A DNA stretch of 29,036 nucleotides from a virus. Shown here piece after piece: positions 22,109 through 28,208 of this stretch. The stretch lies in IMG/VR virus record IMGVR_UViG_3300030012_002010, positions 1 through 29,036 of that record; one strand, given 5' to 3'. A program made the position numbers and the translations under genes. Below the pieces are notes generated by a model. That model was not told where the DNA came from. It made no database searches and saw only the letters and a list, made by a program, of their open reading frames with translations. How positions within the stretch are numbered: the first letter of the stretch is position 1; every line of letters begins with the position of its first letter.

Positions 22109-22273
22109 ATGTCTAACAAAGAATACAATTACTACCCACGATCTGTAGTAGTAAAATTAATTACTGACTTTATCAACGAGCATAAACTTGATGCTGAATT
22201 TGTTAACAGTCCATGCGAAGGAATAGAGTATGTTCGATTTTGTGTAGAGGAAGAGGAAGAAGAAGATGAATAA
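22109..22273 (+). CDS. Small acidic hypothetical protein
   Basis: A 54-residue ORF: MSNKEYNYYPRSVVVKLITD then a helix and an acidic tail (VEEEEEEDE). A TAGGAG lies nine bases before the ATG. The end overlaps the next gene by eight bases. One of several short proteins with a Glu-rich tail here. No family. Confidence 0.5.
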   Translation: MSNKEYNYYPRSVVVKLITDFINEHKLDAEFVNSPCEGIEYVRFCVEEEEEEDE

Positions 22274-22514
22274 ATACCACATTACTGACATTGAACTTTA
22301 TACAACTGAAATGGGTGATGGAGATCCAGAATGGATGCTCTCTGACAAAGAAGTTTATGTCTTAAATCAAAGATGTATAGGTAGATGGAAAGCTAAAGAT
22401 GAAAATGATCTATTAAATCAAATATTTAATTTTGCTGGTTTTCCTGTTGAGACTATGACATATAAAACAAATAATGTAACTGTCTCTTATCCACGTTACA
22501 AGGAGTTTAATTAA
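22266..22514 (+). CDS. Hypothetical protein
   Basis: An 82-residue protein with strand-rich N-terminus (YHITDIELYTTEMGDGDPEW), a middle helix (ENDLLNQIFNFAGF) and a strand-like end. No family. The stop is overlapped by the next gene's ATG (TAATG). Confidence 0.45.
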   Translation: MNKYHITDIELYTTEMGDGDPEWMLSDKEVYVLNQRCIGRWKAKDENDLLNQIFNFAGFPVETMTYKTNNVTVSYPRYKEFN

Positions 22515-22720
22515 TGTCTGAAATATTATTAGCCTTAAAAGAAGCTAGAGAAACTCTTGATCGTTTACTAGCTCAATATCCGTCTAGTGGTATTACTGCC
22601 AGAAGATTTGAACTAAATAAAGATTTAAAATATATTCAAGATCAAATTATTACTTTAGAAAAATTTTTAGATCCTTTTACAGTTGCAGAATTAGAGAGTC
22701 AGGAAACAGAGAACAGCTAA
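22514..22720 (+). CDS. Small coiled-coil protein
   Basis: A 68-residue helical protein: EILLALKEARETLDRLLAQ, a Ser-Gly turn, then a second helix (LKYIQDQIITLEKFL) and an acidic end. Likely a helical hairpin. Shine-Dalgarno AAGGAG upstream. No family. Confidence 0.45.
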   Translation: MSEILLALKEARETLDRLLAQYPSSGITARRFELNKDLKYIQDQIITLEKFLDPFTVAELESQETENS

Positions 22721-22721
22721 A

Positions 22722-22805
22722 TGTAAATAAATGTAACAAAGTATCACATTAGTAGCAACTACTTGATATATTAAGTATGTAAACAAATTTACCTATCTTT
22801 ATCAC
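22722..22805 (+). promoter_or_regulatory. Promoter/leader module 3
   Basis: TGTAA at 22722 and 22732, ten bases apart, then GTATCACATTAGTAGCAACT and a likely -10 TGATATATT. Ends CTATCTTTATC right before the ATG at 22806; no Shine-Dalgarno. A diverged member of the shared module. Confidence 0.5.
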
Positions 22806-23597
22806 ATGGCAAGATCATTATCAGTTCTATCTAAAATATTAGGACTAACAGCTTCATCAAATCCACATGAAGCTAAACTAGCAGAAGAAAAGCTAGAGCA
22901 ACAATTACAAGCTAGAGGTATCACTAGAGAACAGCTAGAACAACAGTTAGATATGTCTACTGTTGATGAAGAGATCGAAGCTATCTCATTTAGATACGGT
23001 CAGCCTTATAAGCGTATAGACCCAGCTACAGCAACAATATTAGGTGCGGTTGCTAGATTCTACAATGGCTCAGTTGTTTATTCTTTTGATGACGCTGACT
23101 ATAGCGGTTATGGTTACAAGCGTACAATTACTAGACATTTTGAGGTTTTTAGCTCACGAAAGAGTCAAATCGAGATTGAGGTTTATACTGACTATCTCTT
23201 ACAGGCTTTAGAAGATGATTGGGCAAAGCATTGCAAGGAAGATCCATTTCAAGTTGCAATGATGGGTTCATCACACCGAAATAGTTTTAGAAAAGCTTGG
23301 GCAAACAAAGTTGCTAGTCGCTTTTATGAGATGAAAAAAGAAGAAGAAGAGAATGGTAGACAGTTACAGCTTGATAGTAAAACTGTTAATCAATCTGCTC
23401 TTGCTGTTCAAAAGAAAAACAATACAGAAAAAGAAATTATTAGGGCTTACAAAAAAGAAAAGTATCCTAAGTTGTATGCAAGTTCTAGTTTTAAACAAGG
23501 CGGTTCTGGCAGTTCAGCAGGGCGATCAGCAGGCGGTAACGTAGGCTTATCTAGACAGATGGGTAGTGGCGGTTATAAAAGGTTAGGTGGGTCATAA
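22806..23597 (+). CDS. DUF2786/DUF7168-type protein
   Basis: A 263-residue protein. The N-terminal 45 residues carry the DUF2786 pattern (ILGLTASSNPHEAKLAEEKL and GITREQLEQQL). The middle part (about 50-170, ATILGAVARFYNGSVVY...YTDYLLQALEDDWAKH) resembles the DUF7168 partner domain. A charged linker follows, and the C-terminus is Gly/Ser-rich (GSGSSAGRSAGGN). The pair is common in phages and plasmids; function unknown. The stop overlaps the next start (ATAATGA). Confidence 0.75.
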   Translation: MARSLSVLSKILGLTASSNPHEAKLAEEKLEQQLQARGITREQLEQQLDMSTVDEEIEAISFRYGQPYKRIDPATATILGAVARFYNGSVVYSFDDADYSGYGYKRTITRHFEVFSSRKSQIEIEVYTDYLLQALEDDWAKHCKEDPFQVAMMGSSHRNSFRKAWANKVASRFYEMKKEEEENGRQLQLDSKTVNQSALAVQKKNNTEKEIIRAYKKEKYPKLYASSSFKQGGSGSSAGRSAGGNVGLSRQMGSGGYKRLGGS

Positions 23598-23782
23598 TGA
23601 CCTACCCTAACCCTATTAGTTCACCTTATGTTTTATTCAAAGCTATGAAACAACCTAAGACACTAAAAGAGATAAAGGCCGAAAGAAGAGCCATCATTGA
23701 AAACGCTTGGTTTAATCAAGAAATTAGTGACGATCAACTTGAAGCTGAATACAAGGCTTTAGGTATTAAGAAGTCAAGTTAA
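23597..23782 (+). CDS. Small helical protein
   Basis: A 61-residue protein: Pro-rich start (MTYPNPISSPYVLFKAM), then two charged helices (LKEIKAERRAIIENAWF and DQLEAEYKALGI). Coupled to the DUF2786 gene. A role with that protein is possible. No family. Confidence 0.5.
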   Translation: MTYPNPISSPYVLFKAMKQPKTLKEIKAERRAIIENAWFNQEISDDQLEAEYKALGIKKSS

Positions 23783-24011
23783 CTTAGTGGCATCTTTGTT
23801 TTCAATCCCCCTTATTAAGTCATTAGATGACTACAAGATTTAACTAGCATAGTTAAAACGATAAGGTTTTTAATTATGAGATTATGACTCAAAGTGTAAG
23901 CCCACTAATAATTGTTAACAAATGTAACAAACTACCACAATAGTACTATAATTTGCTATTGTATAAATATCAGGCAAGCCTGACTAACTTTTATTTTCTA
24001 TCTTTAATTTT
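23783..24011 (+). promoter_or_regulatory. Intergenic region with promoter/leader module 4
   Basis: No gene seen. The first half has small hairpins: GTCATTAGATGAC (23819-23831) and TAACTA-GCA-TAGTTA (23841-23855). The module follows: TGTAAGCCCACTAATAATTG (as in module 2), TTGTTA (23912-23917), TGTAA (23923-23927), TAGTACTATAATTTGC (23942-23957, TATAAT likely -10), and TTTTCTATCTTT before the ATG at 24012. Confidence 0.6.
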
Positions 24012-24422
24012 ATGGCTAACTCAACTCAACAACTATCACAAGAAACTTTAGAGCTTATTGATGAGCTACAAGAATCTTATGATCTTACAGAAAACGAGCT
24101 TCTTGATTATATAAAACAATATGGAGAAGAAGCATTTAACGATTGTGGAAGAATTTATTTTGAGCTTGTAGAGGAAGATAGCTCAAAAGTAGAAGCATGG
24201 TTAAAAATTTTTCAGATGGCTGATATAGAATTTCTTGAAGAAAATTATCATGGTCAATGGGATAGCGGTGCTGATTTTGCACAGAATATTTGCGAAGAAT
24301 GTGGTTACATCCCAAATGACTTACCAACATGGATAAAAATAGATTGGGAAGAAACTTGGGAAGATGGCTTATCTTGGGATTATTCAATACAAGATGGTCA
24401 TGTGTTTCGCACATCATGGTAG
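24012..24422 (+). CDS. ArdA-like antirestriction protein
   Basis: A 136-residue acidic protein. The C-terminal half carries the ArdA pattern: MADIEFLEENYHGQWDSGADFAQ, a Cys-containing EECGYIPND, then PTWIKIDWEETWEDGLSW and the closing DGHVFR. ArdA proteins mimic bent DNA and block type I restriction enzymes. This one is a little shorter than usual (about 165 residues) and its N-terminus (about 55 residues) diverges, so a compact or variant form is likely. Two-gene unit with the gene at 24434. Confidence 0.6.
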   Translation: MANSTQQLSQETLELIDELQESYDLTENELLDYIKQYGEEAFNDCGRIYFELVEEDSSKVEAWLKIFQMADIEFLEENYHGQWDSGADFAQNICEECGYIPNDLPTWIKIDWEETWEDGLSWDYSIQDGHVFRTSW

Positions 24423-24433
24423 GAGATAAGACA

Positions 24434-24898
24434 ATGACTAAAACAATCGAACAAAAATTTACTTGTAAAGTCAACTATGAATTTGACATTACTTTAGAAA
24501 ACCTTAGAGATTTATTCTGCACTATGGGTCAAGGCTCAAACTATTGGGCTACAGATGTGACTATAGGCAATATTGAAGTAGAAGAAGCTGATGATGGTGT
24601 TACATACATCAAGTCAGGTCAAGATTACGAGCATGAAGGTTGTTGTATATGGCTTAAAGAATTAACTCTTGATAGTCCTATAACGGTAGAAGATATAGAA
24701 GATGATAAACACCAATTTAAAGTTAAAGATGTTTTAACAGCTATAGAAAATATAATCTCAGGAAAAACAAATCTAAACAAGCATGATTGTGGCGAGATAT
24801 TTCAAGCTTTTGCAACTGATGACTTAGGACTTATAGACGCTTCAATAGCAGATTCTATATTACAGATAACAACCTATAACACCCTAGTTTATGGCTAG
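24434..24898 (+). CDS. Hypothetical acidic protein, ArdA partner
   Basis: The ATG at 24434 with TAGGAG before it is preferred; a longer upstream frame overlaps the ArdA-like gene. The 154-residue protein is acidic: strand-rich N-terminus (FTCKVNYEFDITLENLRDLF), GNIEVEEADDGVTY, HEGCCIWLKELTL, and a helical C-terminal half. No family. Its place beside an ArdA-like gene and its charge make an anti-defence role worth testing. Confidence 0.5.
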   Translation: MTKTIEQKFTCKVNYEFDITLENLRDLFCTMGQGSNYWATDVTIGNIEVEEADDGVTYIKSGQDYEHEGCCIWLKELTLDSPITVEDIEDDKHQFKVKDVLTAIENIISGKTNLNKHDCGEIFQAFATDDLGLIDASIADSILQITTYNTLVYG

Positions 24899-24900
24899 TA

Positions 24901-24924
24901 GAGACTCGCACGGAGACTCGCAGG
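24901..24924 (+). repeat. GACTCG repeat pair after operon
   Basis: GAGACTCGCA and GGAGACTCGCAGGC at 24901 and 24912, immediately after the stop of the previous gene. Same family as the clusters at 21523, 25563, 26683 and 27226. Confidence 0.75.
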
Positions 24925-24958
24925 CACACAAACAGGGTGGCATATAAAGATAGTACCT

Positions 24959-24987
24959 AGAGGGGAGTGATAAACCCCTCTTTTTTT
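24959..24987 (+). terminator. Intrinsic terminator
   Basis: A 7-bp stem AGAGGGG / CCCCTCT with a 9-base loop, then a run of Ts to 24987. Ends the unit with the ArdA-like gene; the next promoter module begins at once. Confidence 0.85.
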
Positions 24988-24988
24988 A

Positions 24989-25078
24989 TTGTTACAGAAT
25001 GTTAAGAAATACTGTAATAATACTAATAAGCAAAAATATGAGCTATATTGAGGGTGTTCAACAAACTATCTTTATCAA
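24989..25078 (+). promoter_or_regulatory. Promoter/leader module 5
   Basis: Clearest copy: TTGTTA (24989-24994), TGTTA (25000-25004), TACT (25010-25013), TACTAATA (25021-25028), GCTATATT (25042-25049) and TATCTTTATC (25067-25076) two bases before the ATG. The first blocks repeat every 10-11 bases, one turn of DNA, which suits a protein binding one face. Confidence 0.65.
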
Positions 25079-25348
25079 ATGACCACTATCTTAACTTCAC
25101 AAAAACAAGAATTTATAGATTACGTCTATAGCTTTTATGGTTCTTATGATGCTATTTATCCCCTACACCAGATGGTAACAGGGCAAAGACTTACAAAAGC
25201 TGACATCAAAAAAGCAATAAAAGATTATGAATTGTTTTTAGATAATCCTGAGTCAACTTGGACTTGGGGAGATGGAGACTCAATAGACAGAGAGAGAGTA
25301 CGGAACATTTTAGAAACAACTTACAACTTCGAGGAGGTACTAAGATGA
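25079..25348 (+). CDS. Hypothetical protein, WGDGDS type
   Basis: An 89-residue protein: helix QKQEFIDYVYSFYGSYDAIY, then TKADIKKAIKDYELFL, a Trp-rich TWTWGDGDSIDRERVR and a helix. Short proteins with the same order occur in marine phages (recollection), function unknown. Overlaps the next start (ATGA). Confidence 0.5.
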   Translation: MTTILTSQKQEFIDYVYSFYGSYDAIYPLHQMVTGQRLTKADIKKAIKDYELFLDNPESTWTWGDGDSIDRERVRNILETTYNFEEVLR

Positions 25349-25563
25349 CTGATTATTACATCATTCACGAAACACCATTCGGAACAGAACGATCTCTCTA
25401 CCAAAAAGTAGAAAGACGTATGGCCGAAAATCATCAAGAAATTGCTGATAGATGTCATGCAATTATTGAGCAAGCTGAAAAACAATATCTCGGTAATTTT
25501 TTCTTTACTGACGATACTGGTTTACAGGTTATGAAATTAACTCACTTAGTAGAAGAGGGTTAA
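25345..25563 (+). CDS. Hypothetical small protein
   Basis: The ATG at 25345 (ATGA overlap, GGAGG before) is preferred over a longer frame. A 72-residue protein, YYIIHETPFGTERSLYQKVE then a charged helix and strand end. No family. Last gene of the unit. Confidence 0.45.
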   Translation: MTDYYIIHETPFGTERSLYQKVERRMAENHQEIADRCHAIIEQAEKQYLGNFFFTDDTGLQVMKLTHLVEEG

Positions 25564-25602
25564 AGACTTGCAGGCACTCGCTAAGAGACTCGCAGGCAAG
25601 CG
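25564..25602 (+). repeat. GACTTG/GACTCG repeats after operon
   Basis: GACTTGCAGGC at 25565 and GAGACTCGCAGGCAAGCG at 25585, starting at the stop codon. Same family as other operon ends. Confidence 0.7.
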
Positions 25603-25625
25603 ATCACACACACAAAAGGGTTAGT

Positions 25626-25652
25626 AAGAGCTAAGTAAAATTAGCTCTTTTT
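25626..25652 (+). terminator. Intrinsic terminator
   Basis: A 9-bp stem AAGAGCTAA / TTAGCTCTT with loop GTAAAA and a T run. Separates this unit from the next promoter module. Confidence 0.8.
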
Positions 25653-25655
25653 CTT

Positions 25656-25746
25656 ATTGTTAAGTATTGTTACAGAATACTGTAATAATACTAATAAGCT
25701 ATAAATCTAAGCTATATTTGAAGTGTTCAAGCAACTATCTTTTATC
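25656..25746 (+). promoter_or_regulatory. Promoter/leader module 6
   Basis: TTGTTA (25657-25662), TGTTA (25668-25672), TACT (25678-25681), TACTAATA (25689-25696), GCTATATT (25711-25718) and TATCTTTTATC ending at the base before ATG 25747. Nearly the same as module 5 with the block fillers exchanged. Confidence 0.65.
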
Positions 25747-26031
25747 ATGTATCACTTTAATCGTTTTACTTACACTTTTCATACTGACCCTGCTCATGGG
25801 TGGTTGGAAGTACCTATTGAATTATTGCAAGAGTTAAATATCTCTAATAAAATTTCAGAATTTTCTTACATTAACTACACCGAAACAAGCGCATATCTTG
25901 AAGAGGATTGTGATGCACCAATTTTATTAAAAGCATACAAAGAAAAATATGGTGAAAAAATAAAATTTGATGAAGAGCATACTAATAATGAAAGTTTTAT
26001 TAGAGAACTTCCTAGCTACTACGAGGTGTAA
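25747..26031 (+). CDS. Hypothetical protein, HGWLEVP type
   Basis: The ATG at 25747 follows the TATCTTTTATC leader; a GTG at 25723 would place the leader inside the gene and is rejected. A 94-residue protein: TYTFHTDPAHGWLEVPIELL, ISEFSYINYTETSAYLEEDC, then a Lys/Glu-rich end. Widespread among phages and bacteria with unknown role (recollection). Confidence 0.55.
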   Translation: MYHFNRFTYTFHTDPAHGWLEVPIELLQELNISNKISEFSYINYTETSAYLEEDCDAPILLKAYKEKYGEKIKFDEEHTNNESFIRELPSYYEV

Positions 26032-26033
26032 TT

Positions 26034-26270
26034 ATGGATGCTATTGAATTTGAACCTAAGTACAAAGTTACTTATCCCTGTAACGAGATGGACTCAAAAC
26101 CAACTGTAAAATATTTCGCCTTTCATAGCGAGATGGAAGATTGGATTACTGAAGAAGTCCAACACCGAATTGACTATACAGTACAACATAGTCCTTTTAC
26201 TGTATCTGAAGAAGAATACAAAGAGATCGAAGAATACGAGTACTATCTCGTCAAAATTGAGGAGCTTTAA
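26034..26270 (+). CDS. Hypothetical acidic protein
   Basis: A 78-residue acidic protein: YKVTYPCNEMDSKPTVKYFA then helices with many Glu. It starts two bases after the preceding stop. No family. Confidence 0.45.
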   Translation: MDAIEFEPKYKVTYPCNEMDSKPTVKYFAFHSEMEDWITEEVQHRIDYTVQHSPFTVSEEEYKEIEEYEYYLVKIEEL

Positions 26271-26273
26271 TCA

Positions 26274-26438
26274 ATGAAATTTTCAGAAAAATACTATAAG
26301 GATCTAAATTTAAGTCCTTATCAGCATTATGTAAATAATGTTTGGTTTATTGAAACTCTCGATAAGCTTAAAGATACTGGAAAATTATTTATTCCAGACA
26401 TAAATAAAACATTTAACAAATTTGGAGATGAAATTTAA
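26274..26438 (+). CDS. Small hypothetical protein
   Basis: A 54-residue ORF: MKFSEKYYKDLNLSPYQHYV, then a helix and FIPDINKTFNKFGDEI. Supported by the short gap before it and TAATG overlap after it. No family. Confidence 0.45.
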   Translation: MKFSEKYYKDLNLSPYQHYVNNVWFIETLDKLKDTGKLFIPDINKTFNKFGDEI

Positions 26439-26782
26439 TGAAAGATTTAAACAAGCTAACTGAAGTAAAAATTGACCTACCGATTTATTGGGCTACTTAT
26501 ATTATGTATGCTGATGAGTCAGGTCTAGAAGATGGCGAAAAAGAAATTATTGATGAAATTCTAGAAGACTTGGAACTTACTTATTGTATTGATGTTCTAG
26601 ATAATCAGTACTTAGAGTTATGCCCACCCAGTTATATGCCTTCTAATATGGGTGGAGATTATTGTACCTATGTTTTCATGGAGGACTTGGGAGACTCGGA
26701 AGACTCGCAAATAGGCGGAGACTCGCAGGCAGGCATTAATACAGTAAAAAATAATCAATTAGAATTATTTTCTAAATCTTAA
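26438..26782 (+). CDS. Hypothetical with repeat-derived C-terminal insert
   Basis: A 114-residue protein. Its body, VKIDLPIYWATYIMYADESG with DGEKEIIDEILEDLEL and GGDYCTYVFMED, resembles a family of small phage/bacterial proteins of unknown function. After residue about 82, DLGDSEDSQIGGDSQAG is encoded by GACTTG/GACTCG repeats, followed by an ordinary tail (NTVKNNQLELFSKS). This tail likely includes DNA added by repeat insertion without breaking the frame. Confidence 0.5.
   Translation: MKDLNKLTEVKIDLPIYWATYIMYADESGLEDGEKEIIDEILEDLELTYCIDVLDNQYLELCPPSYMPSNMGGDYCTYVFMEDLGDSEDSQIGGDSQAGINTVKNNQLELFSKS
26683..26735 (+). repeat. GACTTG/GACTCG repeats inside a coding end
   Basis: GACTTG at 26684, GACTCG at 26693, 26702 and 26720, then GCAGGCAGGC. 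It is in frame within the gene ending at 26782. Confidence 0.75.
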
Positions 26783-26890
26783 TTGTTACAGAATGTTAAG
26801 AAGTACTGTTACAATACTAATAGGTCAAAAAATATGGCTATATTAGGTTCATAGGCAAACAAGTCTATTTATTCTTTATCTTTAAATGCT
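26783..26890 (+). promoter_or_regulatory. Promoter/leader module 7
   Basis: TTGTTA (26783-26788), TGTTA (26794-26798), TACT (26804-26807), TACTAATA (26815-26822), GCTATATT (26837-26844), and TTCTTTATCTTT before ATG 26891. No terminator lies between the previous gene and this module. Confidence 0.65.
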
Positions 26891-27226
26891 ATGAGACAAA
26901 TCGAAAAAGAAATGAACCACGCTATCAGAGTTCAAAAAAAATATTTTTCTAAAGGGAATACTGTAGTAAGAACTTCTGCTGATGGTATAGAGTCTCAAAT
27001 CTACCTACATAACAACCTAATAGGCTGTTATAACCATCCATTAAGACAAATCACTATTTACGATGGTGGCTGGCAGTCTAATACTACAAAATCAAGACTT
27101 AACGCCTTATTAGATGAATTTGCTTTTGGTCTAGGTGTATTTCAAAAGAATTTTGAGTGGTTTATATCAGACCGTTTACAAGATACTGTTTTTCCTTTTA
27201 GATCGGGCTTTACAGTTATGAGTTAG
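26891..27226 (+). CDS. Hypothetical protein, GWQSNTTKSRLNALL type
   Basis: A 111-residue protein: helix MRQIEKEMNHAIRVQKKYF, beta segment (IESQIYLHNNLIGCY), GGWQSNTTKSRLNALLDEF and FQKNFEWFI. A conserved arrangement in marine phages (recollection) with no known role. The stop is directly followed by the GACTCG tandem array. Single-gene unit. Confidence 0.55.
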   Translation: MRQIEKEMNHAIRVQKKYFSKGNTVVRTSADGIESQIYLHNNLIGCYNHPLRQITIYDGGWQSNTTKSRLNALLDEFAFGLGVFQKNFEWFISDRLQDTVFPFRSGFTVMS

Positions 27227-27297
27227 AGACTCGGAGACTCGGAGACTCGGAGACTCGGAGACTCGGAGACTCGGAGACTCGGAGACTCGGAGACTCG
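27227..27297 (+). repeat. Tandem array, 8-bp GACTCGGA unit, nine copies
   Basis: GACTCGGA repeats at 27228, 27236, 27244, 27252, 27260, 27268, 27276, 27284 and 27292; the last is GACTCGCT. No variant units inside. Starts at the base after the TAG stop. Exact short repeats with no spacers, so it is not a CRISPR. It probably grew by slippage. Confidence 0.9.
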
Positions 27298-27310
27298 CTA
27301 ACTTTTTCAC

Positions 27311-27338
27311 ATAGGCTTTTTCAAGCCTATTTTTTTTC
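27311..27338 (+). terminator. Intrinsic terminator
   Basis: An 8-bp stem ATAGGCTT / AAGCCTAT with loop TTTC and a long T run. Lies just after the tandem array. Confidence 0.85.
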
Positions 27339-27386
27339 ACAAAATTTCTTTGTATAATTTGTTACAGTACATTTGTACTATTCATC

Positions 27387-27464
27387 ATGTTACATTTTGA
27401 TGTGATAAATGATACAATTAAAAGATATAAATATTACATAATAAATATACCACAAAAAGCTTAA
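27387..27464 (+). CDS. Possible micro-gene
   Basis: A 25-residue ORF, MLHFDVINDTIKRYKYYIIN then a short end, in the 220-base gap after the terminator. TATAAT at 27352-27357 and TTGTTACAG lie upstream, and CTATTCATC precedes the ATG, like the shared leader. Low confidence; otherwise this stretch is AT-rich with no signal. Confidence 0.2.
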   Translation: MLHFDVINDTIKRYKYYIINIPQKA

Positions 27465-27474
27465 TTTTTTTTAA

Positions 27475-27557
27475 TTGTTAATAAATGTTAAGAAGTACTA
27501 CTTTAATACTAATCATTAGATATTTTTAAAGAGTAATTATTATTACTTATCTTTATC
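27475..27557 (+). promoter_or_regulatory. Promoter/leader module 8
   Basis: TTGTTA (27475-27480), TGTTA (27486-27490), TACT (27496-27499), TACTAAT (27507-27513), AGATATTTTT in place of GCTATATT, and TTATCTTTATC directly before ATG 27558. Confidence 0.6.
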
Positions 27558-27845
27558 ATGTCTAAAACTTATCAAGTTTTTCTAGGTACAAATAAGCCAT
27601 CAGGCGGTACTGTATCTAATCAAGAATGGTTAACCTTTTTAAAACAAGTTGATTCTGTCTTTACTGGTTATACAGTTGAAACCGCTCTCGGATCTTGGAA
27701 AGGTGAAAGGGAAAAGACCTACATTTTGACAGTAATAACTGACGAAATAAAGCAATTAATCAGGATTGCCGAAGATTACAAAATGATTTTCAATCAGGAT
27801 TCCGTATTAATTCAAGAGCAAACAGTTTCACCTTTATTTATTTAA
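27558..27845 (+). CDS. Hypothetical protein, LGTNKP/GSWKG type
   Basis: A 95-residue protein: YQVFLGTNKPSGGTVSNQEW, FTGYTVETALGSWKGEREKT, then IRIAEDYKMIFNQDSVLIQE. The order (fold-back beta sheet with a G-x-W-x-G loop) is weakly like DUF3574-type proteins; unproven. No signal peptide. Confidence 0.5.
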   Translation: MSKTYQVFLGTNKPSGGTVSNQEWLTFLKQVDSVFTGYTVETALGSWKGEREKTYILTVITDEIKQLIRIAEDYKMIFNQDSVLIQEQTVSPLFI

Positions 27846-27850
27846 TTATT

Positions 27851-28006
27851 ATGTTTAATCAACTTTCTTTACCTGATAGGCTTAATTCCTCGGATACTGA
27901 ATCAATATTCTATATGGAATACTTAGAGGAACAAGAGATGGAATTAAAAAAAATCTGCAATAAAATTAGTTTCTTTAAGAAGTTAATCAAGGCAATTTTT
28001 AACTGA
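27851..28006 (+). CDS. Small helical protein
   Basis: A 51-residue ORF starting five bases after the preceding stop: MFNQLSLPDRLNSSDTESIF, an acidic helix, then a basic end (KISFFKKLIKAIFN). Helical, possibly membrane-touching at its C-terminus. No family. Confidence 0.45.
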   Translation: MFNQLSLPDRLNSSDTESIFYMEYLEEQEMELKKICNKISFFKKLIKAIFN

Positions 28007-28033
28007 TTTCAAACAACTATTAAATAATTTTTT

Positions 28034-28059
28034 AACGGCCTTTACAGGCCGTTTTTTTT
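28034..28059 (+). terminator. Intrinsic terminator, copy A
   Basis: ACGGCCT (28035-28041) and AGGCCGT (28046-28052) with a TTAC loop, then Ts. The same 24-base sequence recurs at 28514-28537. Confidence 0.85.
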
Positions 28060-28060
28060 A

Positions 28061-28095
28061 TGCTTATAATACTAATATGCTACTACTTTAAATTT
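28061..28095 (+). promoter_or_regulatory. Short promoter, module-like
   Basis: TATAAT (28065-28070) within TATAATACTAATATGC, matching the TAATACTAATAAGC block of the shared module. The earlier TTGTTA blocks are absent, cut off by the terminator. Precedes a 26-codon ORF. Confidence 0.45.
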
Positions 28096-28176
28096 ATGGA
28101 AGCTTTAATTTTGTTCGCTGGACTTTACAGCATTAAACTAATTATTGATACTGCAAGCGCATATCAAACAAAGTAA
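28096..28176 (+). CDS. Possible small membrane peptide
   Basis: A 26-residue ORF, MEALILFAGLYSIKLIIDTA and a short polar end. One short hydrophobic helix. It follows a module-like promoter directly, which supports it; no other evidence. Confidence 0.35.
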   Translation: MEALILFAGLYSIKLIIDTASAYQTK

Positions 28177-28208
28177 ACCTTTTTTATCAACTATCATTAT
28201 TTTTTATC

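Noticed and set aside
24136-24474. Leftward ORF antisense to the ArdA-like gene
   Set aside because: No start signal and low-complexity Leu/Ser composition; a shadow of the acidic rightward gene.
25723-25746. GTG start eight codons before 25747
   Set aside because: It would translate the TATCTTTTATC leader that precedes ATGs in all sister units.
27227-27297. CRISPR-like array
   Set aside because: Units are 8 bp, identical and without spacers; a simple tandem repeat fits better.
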